A stretch of 14,477 nt of DNA from an uncultured Dysosmobacter sp. (lineage in GTDB: Bacteria; Bacillota; Clostridia; Oscillospirales; Oscillospiraceae): the NCBI GenBank assembly GCA_934597465.1, contig CAKTSC010000015.1:1-14477 (forward strand), in the 5' to 3' direction. Positions 5,602-12,552 of the stretch are shown here, piece after piece (positions within the stretch are counted from its first letter, which is position 1; the number at the start of each line of letters is the position of its first letter). The notes under the pieces were generated by a model. That model was not told where the DNA came from. It saw only the letters and a list, made by a program, of their open reading frames with translations, and did not search any database. Position numbers and translations under genes: made by a program.

Positions 5602-7290
5602 ATGTCTACAAAGGCTTACTACTCCCGCAGCGAGATCGGCCCCGGCAAGGTGGGGTTCGCCAAGACCCGCTCCATCATTGAGGCGCCCTTCTACGGCAAC
5701 AACGTCATCAAGATCAACTCCCTCCGGGAGGCCTATGAGCTGGCCAAGAACTCCCCGGGCACCGTGGTCACGGACATGCCCGTCTACCGGGGCGAGGAGT
5801 TCGGCCTGGACGCCGATGCCAAGGTGCTGCTCTTCAACGACGGCTCCATCACCGGCCGCTATGCCGCCGCCCGGCGCATCGCCGGGAAGCCCGGCGTGGA
5901 CACCGCCGCGCTCGACAAGATCGTGATGGACGCGGTGTATGACAGCCGCTGGAAGACCATGTACCATGCCCAGGTCTTCATCGGCCTGGATCCGGAGTTC
6001 ATGGTGAAGGCCCACCTGCTCATCCCCGAGGGCGAGGAGAACCTGCTCTACAACTGGATGCTGAACTTCCAGTACATGTCCCCCGAGTATGTGAAAATGT
6101 ATAAGGATTCCCAGCCTGTGGGGAACGGCAACGAGCCGGACATCTACATCTTCTCCGATCCCCAGTGGACGGGGGCCCCGGGCAAGGAGGACATCTGCGA
6201 CCCCAAGTGCCTGTGCTACTTCAACACTGAGACCAACTGCGCGGCGATCCTGGGTATGCGCTACTTCGGCGAGCACAAGAAGGGCACGCTGACTCTGGCC
6301 TGGGCCATCGCCAACCGCAACGGCTACGCTTCCTGCCACGGCGGGCAGAAGGAGTATACCCTGGCGGACGGGCACAAGTTCGTCTCCGCCGTGTTCGGCC
6401 TCTCCGGCTCCGGCAAGTCTACCCTGACCCACGCCAAGCACGGCGGGAAGTACCCCGCCATTAAGGTGCTGCATGACGACGCCTTCATCATCAACTCCGA
6501 TACCTGCGCGTCCATCGCCCTGGAGCCCACCTACTTCGATAAGACCGCGGACTACCCCGTGGACTCCCCGGACAACAAGTACCTGCTGACGGTGCAGAAC
6601 TGCTCCGCCACCCTGGATGCCAACGGCAAGATCGTCTGCGTCACCGAGGATGTGCGCAACGGCAACGGCCGGGCTATCAAGTCGAAGCTCTGGAGCCCCA
6701 ACCGGGTGGACAAGATCGACGCCCCCGTCAACGCCATCTTCTGGATCATGAAGGATCCCACCATCCCGCCCATCGTGCGGCTGAAGGGAGCGTCCCTGGC
6801 TTCCGTCATGGGCGCGACCCTGGCCACCAAGCGCTCCTCCGCCGAGCGGCTGAAGGAGGGCGTGGATCCCAACGCCCTGGTGGTGGAGCCCTACGCCAAC
6901 CCCTTCCGCACCTACCCCCTCGTGAACGACTATGAGAAGTTCAAGAAGCTGGTGGCAGAGAAGGATGTGGCCTGCTACATCATCAACACCGGCGATTTCA
7001 TGGGCAAGAAGGTGCAGAAGGAGGATACCCTGGGCATCCTGGAGGCCGTGGTGGAGGGCCGGGCGGAGTTCAAGCCCTGGGGGCCCTTCTCCGACATCGA
7101 GATCTGCGAGTGGGAGGGCTTTGTGCCCGACCTCAGCGACAAGGAGTATGTTGCCCACCTGAAGGCCCGGATGCAGGATCGCCTGAACTACGTGGAGGGT
7201 CTGGAGACCGCCGAGGGCGGCTTCAACAAGCTGCCCGCCGACGCCGCCGAGGCCATCCGCCGGGTGGTGGACGAGGCCAACAGCCTGTAA
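5602..7290 (+). CDS. pckA: Phosphoenolpyruvate carboxykinase (ATP)
   Basis: Interconverts oxaloacetate plus ATP with PEP, CO2 and ADP. In fermenting Clostridia it serves gluconeogenesis or runs toward C4 acids. At 562 residues it is slightly longer than the E. coli enzyme, and overall divergent, but the catalytic residues align: Arg86 in Thr-Gly-Arg (E. coli Arg65), Tyr221 and Lys227 in Tyr-Phe-Gly-Glu-His-Lys-Lys-Gly (Tyr207, Lys213), His246 (His232, with the same spacing), the P-loop Gly-Leu-Ser-Gly-Ser-Gly-Lys-Ser-Thr (266-274), the metal-binding Asp pair after His291 (Asp269) and Arg393 (Arg333). The usual Asp-Asp-Glu-His-Gly-Trp motif is replaced by His-Asp-Asp-Ala-Phe, and the P-loop uses Ser where many have Thr. 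AGGAGGT lies seven bases before the ATG. It is monocistronic, with its own promoter and a very strong terminator. Confidence 0.93.
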   Translation: MSTKAYYSRSEIGPGKVGFAKTRSIIEAPFYGNNVIKINSLREAYELAKNSPGTVVTDMPVYRGEEFGLDADAKVLLFNDGSITGRYAAARRIAGKPGVDTAALDKIVMDAVYDSRWKTMYHAQVFIGLDPEFMVKAHLLIPEGEENLLYNWMLNFQYMSPEYVKMYKDSQPVGNGNEPDIYIFSDPQWTGAPGKEDICDPKCLCYFNTETNCAAILGMRYFGEHKKGTLTLAWAIANRNGYASCHGGQKEYTLADGHKFVSAVFGLSGSGKSTLTHAKHGGKYPAIKVLHDDAFIINSDTCASIALEPTYFDKTADYPVDSPDNKYLLTVQNCSATLDANGKIVCVTEDVRNGNGRAIKSKLWSPNRVDKIDAPVNAIFWIMKDPTIPPIVRLKGASLASVMGATLATKRSSAERLKEGVDPNALVVEPYANPFRTYPLVNDYEKFKKLVAEKDVACYIINTGDFMGKKVQKEDTLGILEAVVEGRAEFKPWGPFSDIEICEWEGFVPDLSDKEYVAHLKARMQDRLNYVEGLETAEGGFNKLPADAAEAIRRVVDEANSL

Positions 7291-7315
7291 GACCCCGGTA
7301 AAGGAGGAAACCCCG

Positions 7316-7353
7316 GCCCCGGGGGAGAGCGCAGCTCTCCCCCGGGGCTTTTT
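7316..7353 (+). terminator. Strong intrinsic terminator of pckA
   Basis: A 15-bp perfect stem (arms 7316-7330 and 7334-7348) with a GCA loop and TTTTT directly after. Confidence 0.95.
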
Positions 7354-7368
7354 CCTGGGCGGCGGGAG

Positions 7369-7397
7369 TTGACAGGCGGCGGCGAGCGGGTTATAAT
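7369..7397 (+). promoter_or_regulatory. Consensus promoter of the TetR-type regulator gene
   Basis: TTGACA (7369-7374), a 17-base spacer and TATAAT (7392-7397), both hexamers perfect. A promoter this strong in front of a regulator gene suggests it is normally held down by repression. Confidence 0.9.
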
Positions 7398-7403
7398 GAC
7401 AGG

Positions 7404-7415
7404 TGTTGCGCAACA
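7404..7415. promoter_or_regulatory. Probable autoregulatory operator
   Basis: TGTTGCGCAACA is a 12-bp perfect palindrome starting six bases after the -10 box, across the expected transcription start, and 24 bases before the regulator ATG. Position, symmetry and neighbour fit a TetR-family operator; that this protein binds it is inferred. Confidence 0.6.
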
Positions 7416-7439
7416 TGGCTGGAAGGGAGCGGAAGCGAA

Positions 7440-8051
7440 ATGGCACCGAAGGTGAAATTTCAGAAGAGCGAGATCGTGGACGCCGCGCTGCGGGTGGCGC
7501 GGGTGAAGGGGGATGTCACCGCCCGGGACGTGGCGGCGGAGCTGGGGGTCTCCACCCGGCCCATCTTCACCTACTACCGCAGCATGGAGGAGCTGAAGCG
7601 GGACGTCCGGCAGGCGGCGGGGGACGTTTACCGCCGCTACGCGGAGGAGGGACTGCGGCAGGAGATCCCCTTCCTGGGCTTCGGGCAGCAGTATCTGCGT
7701 TTTGCCCGGGAGGAACCCCAGCTCTACCGGCTGCTGTTTCTGAGCCCCTCCGCCCAGGGGGGCGCCATGGAGGCCATGCGGCAGTCCCAGGCCTGGCTGC
7801 GGGAGTCCCTCTGCCGCATCTACCGGATGGACGCCGGGACGGCTGACCGCTACTTCCGGGATATGTGGCTAGTGACCCACAGTCTTGCGACGCTGATCGT
7901 CACCGGGAGCTGCCCCTACTCCGACGGGGAGCTCAGCGGCATCCTGACGGAGTGCAGCGTCAGCTTCTGCAAGGCCTGCAAGGAGATCCCCGGTTTCGGG
8001 GAGGGGAAGTTTGGCCGGGACGCGGTGTTCCGCGCGCTGGTGGAAAAGTGA
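7440..8051 (+). CDS. TetR/AcrR-type transcriptional regulator
   Basis: A 203-residue one-component repressor candidate. The N-terminal helix-turn-helix lies at about residues 25-47: Val-Thr-Ala-Arg-Asp-Val-Ala-Ala-Glu-Leu-Gly-Val-Ser, then Pro-Ile-Phe-Thr-Tyr-Tyr, typical of TetR proteins. The C-terminal ligand and dimer domain has a Tyr-Leu-Arg-Phe-Ala-Arg-Glu-Glu-Pro-Gln-Leu-Tyr-Arg-Leu-Leu-Phe segment (85-100) as in the WHG-type C-terminal domain. The ATG is preceded by a moderate GGGAG site. No pump or enzyme gene is adjacent on the same strand, so targets cannot be read from context; the best candidate is its own promoter. The terminator directly follows the stop. Ligand unknown. Confidence 0.85.
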   Translation: MAPKVKFQKSEIVDAALRVARVKGDVTARDVAAELGVSTRPIFTYYRSMEELKRDVRQAAGDVYRRYAEEGLRQEIPFLGFGQQYLRFAREEPQLYRLLFLSPSAQGGAMEAMRQSQAWLRESLCRIYRMDAGTADRYFRDMWLVTHSLATLIVTGSCPYSDGELSGILTECSVSFCKACKEIPGFGEGKFGRDAVFRALVEK

Positions 8052-8056
8052 TGGAA

Positions 8057-8090
8057 GCGGCGGCATCCCTGCGGGATGCCGCCGCTTTTT
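8057..8090 (+). terminator. Intrinsic terminator of the TetR-type gene
   Basis: A 13-bp perfect stem (GCGGCGGCATCCC at 8057-8069 with 8073-8085) and TTTTT. It lies between convergent genes; reading the other way it lacks a good T-run. The core stem recurs at 12109-12133. Confidence 0.95.
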
Positions 8091-8093
8091 GTC

Positions 8094-8525
8094 TCAGTCC
8101 TCCGCCGGGTGGAAGAGGAACTCCGTTCCGGGAGGGCAGTCCGGGTGGGCGGAGGTCTCCAGCGTCAGGAGGAGGCCGTCTTCCCCCGCCGTTACGTTGG
8201 CGGAGAGGGGCTGGCCGCTGTCGTCCGTGCCCTCAAAGTGGAGGATGCCGGCCTCCCAGGCGCCGAGGGCGTCCTCTACCCAGCAGAGCTTGTAGATGCC
8301 GAAGTCCACGAGGTACGTGCCGTCCGGCTGGGTGCGGAGGGTCAGGGAGGAGCCCATGTCGTCGGTGTAGCTGCCATCCGGGATGGGGGCGGGGGCCGAA
8401 GCGGAGGAGGCCGCGCCGGGGGCGAGGCTGCCCGCAGAGCTGCCGGAGGGGGCGGGCGGGGCGCTGCCGCAGGCGGTCAGCAAGGTCAGGGTCAGAGCGA
8501 GAAGAAGGGGTAGGATGCGTTTCAT
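8094..8525 (-). CDS. Small lipoprotein
   Basis: A 143-residue lipoprotein: basic Met-Lys-Arg start, hydrophobic core (residues 4-15) and lipobox Leu-Thr-Ala-Cys (16-19), so Cys19 should be lipidated and anchored to the outer face of the membrane. A Ser/Ala/Pro/Gly-rich linker (20-48) precedes a compact domain of about 95 residues beginning Pro-Asp-Gly-Ser-Tyr-Thr-Asp, with alternating hydrophobic pattern suggesting beta-strands. I do not recognise the domain. AGGAG lies seven bases before the ATG. The gene starts 48 bases after the stop of the membrane-bound XRE gene on the same strand, with no terminator seen between, so the two are probably co-transcribed and may act together at the cell surface. 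Confidence 0.8.
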   Translation of the reverse strand: MKRILPLLLALTLTLLTACGSAPPAPSGSSAGSLAPGAASSASAPAPIPDGSYTDDMGSSLTLRTQPDGTYLVDFGIYKLCWVEDALGAWEAGILHFEGTDDSGQPLSANVTAGEDGLLLTLETSAHPDCPPGTEFLFHPAED

Positions 8526-8573
8526 GGGGGATCTCCTGTCGGTCAGATTTCAAAGCCGGAGGGAGCGGAAGGG

Positions 8574-10304
8574 TCAATGGTTCACTTCCCTGTCGGGGTA
8601 GGGCCCCGTCAGGCGGGTCAGGGCGGGGCCGAAGGCCGTTTCGAAGAAGTCGGCGGTGTAGAGGCTGCCGTCGCTGAGCCAGAGCCGGTCGGCCCGGGCG
8701 TTGGCCAAGCCCAGGCTGCCGGAGCGCATCAGGGGGAGGCGGAGGTAGGCGTCCCACAGGGCGTCGGCGGGCTCCGACGGGAGGTAGCGGGCTTCCGCCA
8801 GCGTTTCAAGGGAGAGGGGCGACCAGTCGGCCCCCTGCTCCTGCCAGGTGAAGGTCACGCTGGGGATGCCGCTGCCGCCGTAGGCTTCTGGCATGTCGGC
8901 GGAGTAGAAGCAGCGGTCGGTGAAGCCGTCCTCCCAGAGGGAGAAGCAGGTCTCCCCTGCCCCGCTGACGGCGCAGTAGACCTCCTCCAGCTTCACGCCG
9001 GTGAATTCATAGAGCTGCTGGAGGGCCAGGTAAGCCTGCTGGCGGGGCGTCAGGCGGAGGCCGCCCTCCGTGGTCAGTACCGTGTCCGGATCCAGGGAAT
9101 CGGAGAAGTAATCCAGGTCAAAATGGAGCTTCGTCCCGGCGGCGTCGGGGTAGTCGGCCTGGGTGATGCCGGTGGGCTCCCGGCGGAGGAAGGCCCCGTC
9201 CTGAAGCTGGTAGCGCACCAGGACGGCCCCCTCCTCCCCGGTCTCAGGGTTGACATCCGCCACAAAGAAGCCGCCCTTCTCCGGGGAGAAGTACAGGGTG
9301 GAGACGCCGCAGGTCTCGGAACGGATCTCGTAGATATCCGCCCAGTCCTGGCCTTCCACCGTGTCGTAGACCGTCCAGACGCCGATGCCGCCGGGGCAGA
9401 CGATCTCGTGCTCCCCATCCTCGTCCACGTCGTACTCCGTGACACCGCCGCCGCTGCTGCCCAGAGAGGCCAGCACTTTCGGCACGCCGTCCTCCCCCAG
9501 GACGAGGTAGTCGTTGGCGGTGCCGCCCGCGCCCAGGGGGACGTTCAGGCGGAAGCCGCTGTGGCCCAGGACGTTCTCAAAGCGCTGCCAGGAGACCTGA
9601 CTGGGGGTGCTGATGTCGCAGGCGGCTTGGTAGAGGATCCGGTAGTCCAGGTCTCCCCTTTCGTCCGCAGTGGCCCAGATGACGTAGATGTTCCAGAGGG
9701 TGAAGTCCTGCTCCTGCCGGGGGTTGGCCTTTACTACGGAGAGGAAGTGCTGGCCGAGGGCGTTGATGTCCTCGAAGTAGGCCGCGAGGAGCTCGTGCTC
9801 CTGAAGGGCCAGGTCATCTTTCAGGAAGGGGATCTGCCAGGGGTTCCTGGGATCCTCCTCCGGCGTCTCGTCCCCGAAGCGGTAATCCCGGCTGACCCGG
9901 ACGGTCAGGGTCTCCGGGAAGGCGGCGATGGGGGAGGTCTCCCCTGCCGGGCCGTCCTCCGCCGGGTGGAGCTTCGCCCAGAGGAGGACGTTTATCAGGA
10001 GAGAGAGTCCGAGGAGGGCCGCCAGGGCGGCGAAGCCCCGCCGCCATTTCCGGGCGCGGCGCTCTCCCTCCGTTTCCCGGGCGGCGGCCTGGGCCGCCGC
10101 CTCCTCGGCGTCCATGGCCTGCCAGGCGTCCCAGGGGATGTCCAGGGTCTCTGAGAGGAGGGCCAGCTTCCCGGCGGCCGGGCGGGAGAGATCCCCCTCC
10201 CACTTGCTGACGGCCTGGCGGCTGACGCCCAGGGCCTCCGCCAGCTCCTCCTGGGTGAGGGCTTTGGCCTCCCGCCCCCGGCGGATGCGCTCTCCGTAAG
10301 TCAT
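8574..10304 (-). CDS. Membrane-anchored XRE regulator with a large outer domain
   Basis: A 576-residue protein joining a cytoplasmic DNA-binding head to an extracytoplasmic body. Residues 1-56 form an XRE/Cro helix-turn-helix (Leu-Thr-Gln-Glu-Glu-Leu-Ala-Glu-Ala-Leu-Gly-Val-Ser-Arg-Gln-Ala-Val-Ser-Lys-Trp-Glu). An Ala/Glu/Arg-rich linker (63-90) leads to one membrane helix (about 90-110) with positive charges on the inner side. The remaining 465 residues should be outside; they contain Asp-Val-Asp-Glu-Asp-Gly-Glu-His-Glu (292-300), matching the DxDxDGxxE calcium-loop pattern of EF-hand or VCBS-like repeats, and several scattered cysteines. The ATG at 10304 is chosen because AAAGGAG (10314-10320) lies nine bases upstream; the frame extends to 10343 without a ribosome site. 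It is probably a one-component surface sensor, co-transcribed with the lipoprotein. The ligand is unknown. Confidence 0.82.
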   Translation of the reverse strand: MTYGERIRRGREAKALTQEELAEALGVSRQAVSKWEGDLSRPAAGKLALLSETLDIPWDAWQAMDAEEAAAQAAARETEGERRARKWRRGFAALAALLGLSLLINVLLWAKLHPAEDGPAGETSPIAAFPETLTVRVSRDYRFGDETPEEDPRNPWQIPFLKDDLALQEHELLAAYFEDINALGQHFLSVVKANPRQEQDFTLWNIYVIWATADERGDLDYRILYQAACDISTPSQVSWQRFENVLGHSGFRLNVPLGAGGTANDYLVLGEDGVPKVLASLGSSGGGVTEYDVDEDGEHEIVCPGGIGVWTVYDTVEGQDWADIYEIRSETCGVSTLYFSPEKGGFFVADVNPETGEEGAVLVRYQLQDGAFLRREPTGITQADYPDAAGTKLHFDLDYFSDSLDPDTVLTTEGGLRLTPRQQAYLALQQLYEFTGVKLEEVYCAVSGAGETCFSLWEDGFTDRCFYSADMPEAYGGSGIPSVTFTWQEQGADWSPLSLETLAEARYLPSEPADALWDAYLRLPLMRSGSLGLANARADRLWLSDGSLYTADFFETAFGPALTRLTGPYPDREVNH

Positions 10305-10338
10305 CGTATCTTGCTCCTTTCGTGGCTTTGATGGCCTC

Positions 10339-10367
10339 AGCATAGCGGGAAAACGCCCCGGAATCCA
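10339..10367 (-). promoter_or_regulatory. Weak promoter candidate for the XRE operon
   Basis: On the minus strand TGGATT (10362-10367), a 17-base spacer and TATGCT (10339-10344). The -35 matches only three of six bases. No better candidate was found in the 190-base gap to the aldo/keto reductase gene. Confidence 0.3.
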
Positions 10368-10495
10368 CCAACCCGGCGCAACTATTGCCGGTTGCGGCGG
10401 AATTTGGCGGCTCCGGGGCGGGGTGTGGGGGCGGACAGCTCTCCGCCGGGCCCTTCCTGAGCCCGGTGGGGCGTGATCCGCGCCTTCCGCGCAGG

Positions 10496-11527
10496 TCAGT
10501 CGTTATGGTGGAGGGCGTAGAAGGCGTCGTAGTCCTTCAGCATCTCCTGGAGGAGGGCGGGGGTATCCAGGCCGTAGGGACAGCGGCTCTTGCAGGCGTC
10601 ACAGTGGAGGCAGCCCTCGATCTTGTGCATCTCGGCGTACCACTGCTCCGTCATGTAGGGGCGGTAGGGGGAGCGGCGCAGCAGCATGGCCATGCGGGCG
10701 GCCTGGGGGATGTTGATGCCGGCGGCGCAGGGCAGACAGTAGCCGCAGCTGCGGCAGAAGTTGTGGGCCAGCTCCCTGCGATCCTTCTCGATGACGGCGG
10801 AGAGCTCCGGGGTCATCTGCTGATTGCCCTCCGTCAGCTTCAGCCACTGATCCAGCTCCCACTCGTGCTGGATGCCCCAGATGGGGACGACGCTGGGGTG
10901 CTGCTGCATGAAGGCGTAGCAGGCGGCGGCGTTGGAGAGCATGCCGCCGGAGAGGCCCTTCATGGCGATGAAGCCCATGTCCGCCTCCTCGCAGGAGCGG
11001 AGGAGGGCCAGATCCTTCTCGGTGCAGAGGTAGCAGAAGGGGAACTGGAGTGTCTCGAAGTTCCCGGAATCGATGGCGGCCTGGGCCACCCCCAGGCGGT
11101 GGTTGGTGATGCCGATGTGGCGGATGTAGCCCTTCTCCTTGGCCTCGAGAGCGGCGGCGAAGGGGCCGTCGGGGTCGTCGGGATCCGGGAGCTGGGCGGG
11201 GTTATGGAACTGGAAGAGGTCGATGTAGTCCGTCTGCAGGCGGCGGAGGCTCAGCTCGATGTGTTTGCGGACGGTCTCTTTGTCCTGGCCGCCGCTCTTG
11301 GTGGAGATGACGATGTGGTGGCGGACATCGTGGAGGGCCTCGCCGAGCTTCTCCTCGCTGTCGGTATACATGTTGGCGGTGTCGAAGTAGTTGATGCCGC
11401 TCTCATAGGCCCGGCGCAGGAGCTTGCGGGCGGCCTCGTGGCCGATGCGCTGCACCGGCAGCGCGCCGAAGGAGGTCTTGGTGACGTAGAGCTCCGTCCT
11501 TCCCAGGCGGACTTTCGGGATTTCCAT
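10496..11527 (-). CDS. Aldo/keto reductase with C-terminal 4Fe-4S ferredoxin domain
   Basis: A 343-residue oxidoreductase. The N-terminal two thirds is an AKR TIM barrel with the full catalytic tetrad: Asp49 and Tyr54 in Phe-Asp-Thr-Ala-Asn-Met-Tyr, Lys77 in Ser-Thr-Lys, and His108 in Phe-Gln-Phe-His-Asn-Pro. The C-terminal part carries two cysteine clusters, Cys258/261/264/267 and Cys306/309/312/316, the second followed by Pro, as in ferredoxin-type two [4Fe-4S] domains. Such fusions are common in anaerobes and probably couple NAD(P)H-dependent carbonyl reduction to iron-sulfur electron transfer; the substrate is unknown. AAGGAG lies seven bases before the ATG. It is divergent from the ModE-like gene and has an extended -10 promoter. 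No convincing terminator follows the stop. Confidence 0.9.
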   Translation of the reverse strand: MEIPKVRLGRTELYVTKTSFGALPVQRIGHEAARKLLRRAYESGINYFDTANMYTDSEEKLGEALHDVRHHIVISTKSGGQDKETVRKHIELSLRRLQTDYIDLFQFHNPAQLPDPDDPDGPFAAALEAKEKGYIRHIGITNHRLGVAQAAIDSGNFETLQFPFCYLCTEKDLALLRSCEEADMGFIAMKGLSGGMLSNAAACYAFMQQHPSVVPIWGIQHEWELDQWLKLTEGNQQMTPELSAVIEKDRRELAHNFCRSCGYCLPCAAGINIPQAARMAMLLRRSPYRPYMTEQWYAEMHKIEGCLHCDACKSRCPYGLDTPALLQEMLKDYDAFYALHHND

Positions 11528-11622
11528 AGGCAGTCTCCTTTTTTTGAATGAATCAGGACGCCGCGCGGGGGCTGCCGGGGTGCTAGGGCATCCTTTCCGG
11601 GCCCCCGGCCGTGCTCGCCTTT

Positions 11623-11651
11623 ATTCTACCAGTCCCGGCGGGGCTTTGCAA
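11623..11651 (-). promoter_or_regulatory. Promoter of the aldo/keto reductase gene
   Basis: On the minus strand TTGCAA (11646-11651), a 17-base spacer and TAGAAT (11623-11628) preceded by TGG (extended -10). The leader is about 90 bases. It lies 10 bases from the divergent promoter. Confidence 0.6.
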
Positions 11652-11661
11652 GGGAAAGGGT

Positions 11662-11690
11662 TTGACGGAGGGCGGAAAAGGTGGTATCAT
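11662..11690 (+). promoter_or_regulatory. Promoter of the ModE-like gene
   Basis: TTGACG (11662-11667), a 17-base spacer and TATCAT (11685-11690) preceded by TGG (extended -10). The two divergent -35 boxes are only ten bases apart, so one bound factor could affect both. Confidence 0.65.
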
Positions 11691-11720
11691 GGCTGCAGAA
11701 TCACTTTGGGAGGACTGCGC

Positions 11721-12101
11721 ATGGGGAAGGAATTACAGCTGAAGCTCACCGTCCGGCTCTATACGGACGACCGCACCCGCTGCTTCGGGCCCGGCATCGC
11801 CACCCTGCTGCACCGGGTGGAGGAGCATTCCTCCCTGCGCTCCGCCGCGGCGTCCATGGAGATGGCATACTCCAAGGCCTGGCGGATCATCCGGACGGCG
11901 GAGGGGGTCTTCGGCTGCAAGCTGCTCTCCTCCAGTATCGGGGGAAAGGGCGGCGGCGGCGCGGTGCTGACGCCGGAGGCCCGGCGGCTGCTGGCGGCCT
12001 ATGACGCCTATGTGGCGGACATCACGGCTTACAGCCAGGGGAAGTTTGAGGAGGCCTTCGGCTTTTACCGGGAACTCTCCCCCGGGGAGAAAACGGAGTA
12101 A
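11721..12101 (+). CDS. Stand-alone ModE-like winged-helix DNA-binding protein
   Basis: A 126-residue protein matching the N-terminal, LysR-like winged helix of the molybdate regulator ModE. Visible features are Phe-Gly-Pro-Gly-Ile-Ala-Thr-Leu-Leu (22-30), the helix-turn-helix with Ser-Leu-Arg-Ser-Ala-Ala-Ala-Ser-Met-Glu-Met-Ala-Tyr-Ser-Lys-Ala-Trp (38-54), and the Gly-Gly-Lys-Gly-Gly-Gly-Gly-Ala-Val-Leu-Thr wing (74-84). The C-terminal Mop/TOBE domains that bind molybdate in full ModE are missing, and the short tail (101-126) cannot hold one. Such short proteins are common in Clostridia, often near molybdenum or selenium genes; none is seen here. GGGAGGA lies six bases before the chosen ATG; an upstream extension to 11544 would start before the promoter. 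Its position suggests control of itself and the divergent aldo/keto reductase. Confidence 0.85.
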   Translation: MGKELQLKLTVRLYTDDRTRCFGPGIATLLHRVEEHSSLRSAAASMEMAYSKAWRIIRTAEGVFGCKLLSSSIGGKGGGGAVLTPEARRLLAAYDAYVADITAYSQGKFEEAFGFYRELSPGEKTE

Positions 12102-12107
12102 GGCGAA

Positions 12108-12140
12108 GGGCGGCATCCCGGTGGGATGCCGCCCGTTTCT
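12108..12140 (+). terminator. Terminator of the ModE-like gene
   Basis: GGGCGGCATCCC (12108-12119) pairs perfectly with GGGATGCCGCCC (12123-12134), followed by GTTTCT. The T-run is short. It touches the stop of the convergent small membrane protein gene. Confidence 0.7.
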
Positions 12141-12391
12141 CAGCGTTTCTTCCGTTTCTTGCCGCTCTTTTTGCCCTTTCCCTGGCCGGGGGCGGGCTGC
12201 TGCGGGCCATTGCCGCCGAAGCGCTTCACCACCTGGAAGATACCGGCAAGCACCAGGCAGGCGATGGCCGCGCCCAGCTGCCAGTCGCCCCGGGTCTTGC
12301 CCGCGAAGGCCACTGCCAGGAAGATACCGGCCGCAAACACCAGCTCGCCGCTGGCAATACCCAGGAGCTTTTTCCGCTGCTGCTGATCCAT
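12140..12391 (-). CDS. Small two-helix membrane protein
   Basis: An 83-residue protein with two hydrophobic segments (about residues 10-30 and 38-55) joined by a short Lys-Thr-Arg-Gly-Asp turn, and a strongly basic tail rich in Lys, Arg and Gly (69-83) that should stay in the cytoplasm and may touch nucleic acid or membrane phospholipids. I do not recognise the family. The ATG at 12391 is chosen because a GGGGAG site lies just before it and a promoter lies 35-63 bases upstream; the frame extends to 12454 but that start would overlap the promoter. It is convergent with the ModE-like gene. Confidence 0.65.
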   Translation of the reverse strand: MDQQQRKKLLGIASGELVFAAGIFLAVAFAGKTRGDWQLGAAIACLVLAGIFQVVKRFGGNGPQQPAPGQGKGKKSGKKRKKR

Positions 12392-12425
12392 GGGTCTCCC
12401 CTCTCTTTCTCTCTGTCTGGCACCC

Positions 12426-12454
12426 AGTATACCACAGGCCGGAGGCCGCCGCAA
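12426..12454 (-). promoter_or_regulatory. Promoter of the small membrane protein gene
   Basis: On the minus strand TTGCGG (12449-12454), a 17-base spacer and TATACT (12426-12431) preceded by TGG (extended -10). The -10 region is convincing, the -35 weak. Confidence 0.5.
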
Positions 12455-12500
12455 GGGCGGAAATCCGGCACCCCGCCAGGACGCCGGGCTTCGCGCCGCG

Positions 12501-12529
12501 AAAAAAGGACGCCCTTGCGGGCGTCCTTT
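12501..12529 (-). terminator. Intrinsic terminator of the CoA-transferase gene
   Basis: On the minus strand GGACGCCC-GCAA-GGGCGTCC is followed by TTTTTT (arms 12519-12526 and 12507-12514), 24 bases after the CoA-transferase stop. Flanking A/T pairs extend the stem to 11 bp. Confidence 0.92.
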
Positions 12530-12552
12530 CGGTTTGCGGTTTTGAGAGGGGA

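Noticed and set aside
7300..7307. AAAGGAGG just after the pckA stop
   Set aside because: It looks like a ribosome site, but no start codon and open frame follow before the terminator stem.
5539..7446. A 635-codon minus-strand frame opposite pckA
   Set aside because: It has no ribosome site and reads as Leu/Gly/His/Val-rich sequence; pckA on the plus strand has every catalytic residue.
10377..10396. CGCAAC-N8-GTTGCG inverted repeat upstream of the XRE gene
   Set aside because: Its half-sites resemble those of the palindrome at 7404-7415, but orientation and spacing differ and 6-bp matches are common in this base composition, so a shared regulator is not supported.
8577..11551. Long plus-strand frames (8577-10154 and 10385-11551) opposite the XRE and aldo/keto reductase genes
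   Set aside because: They are antisense frames produced by GC-rich third positions; the minus-strand genes have clear domains and starts.
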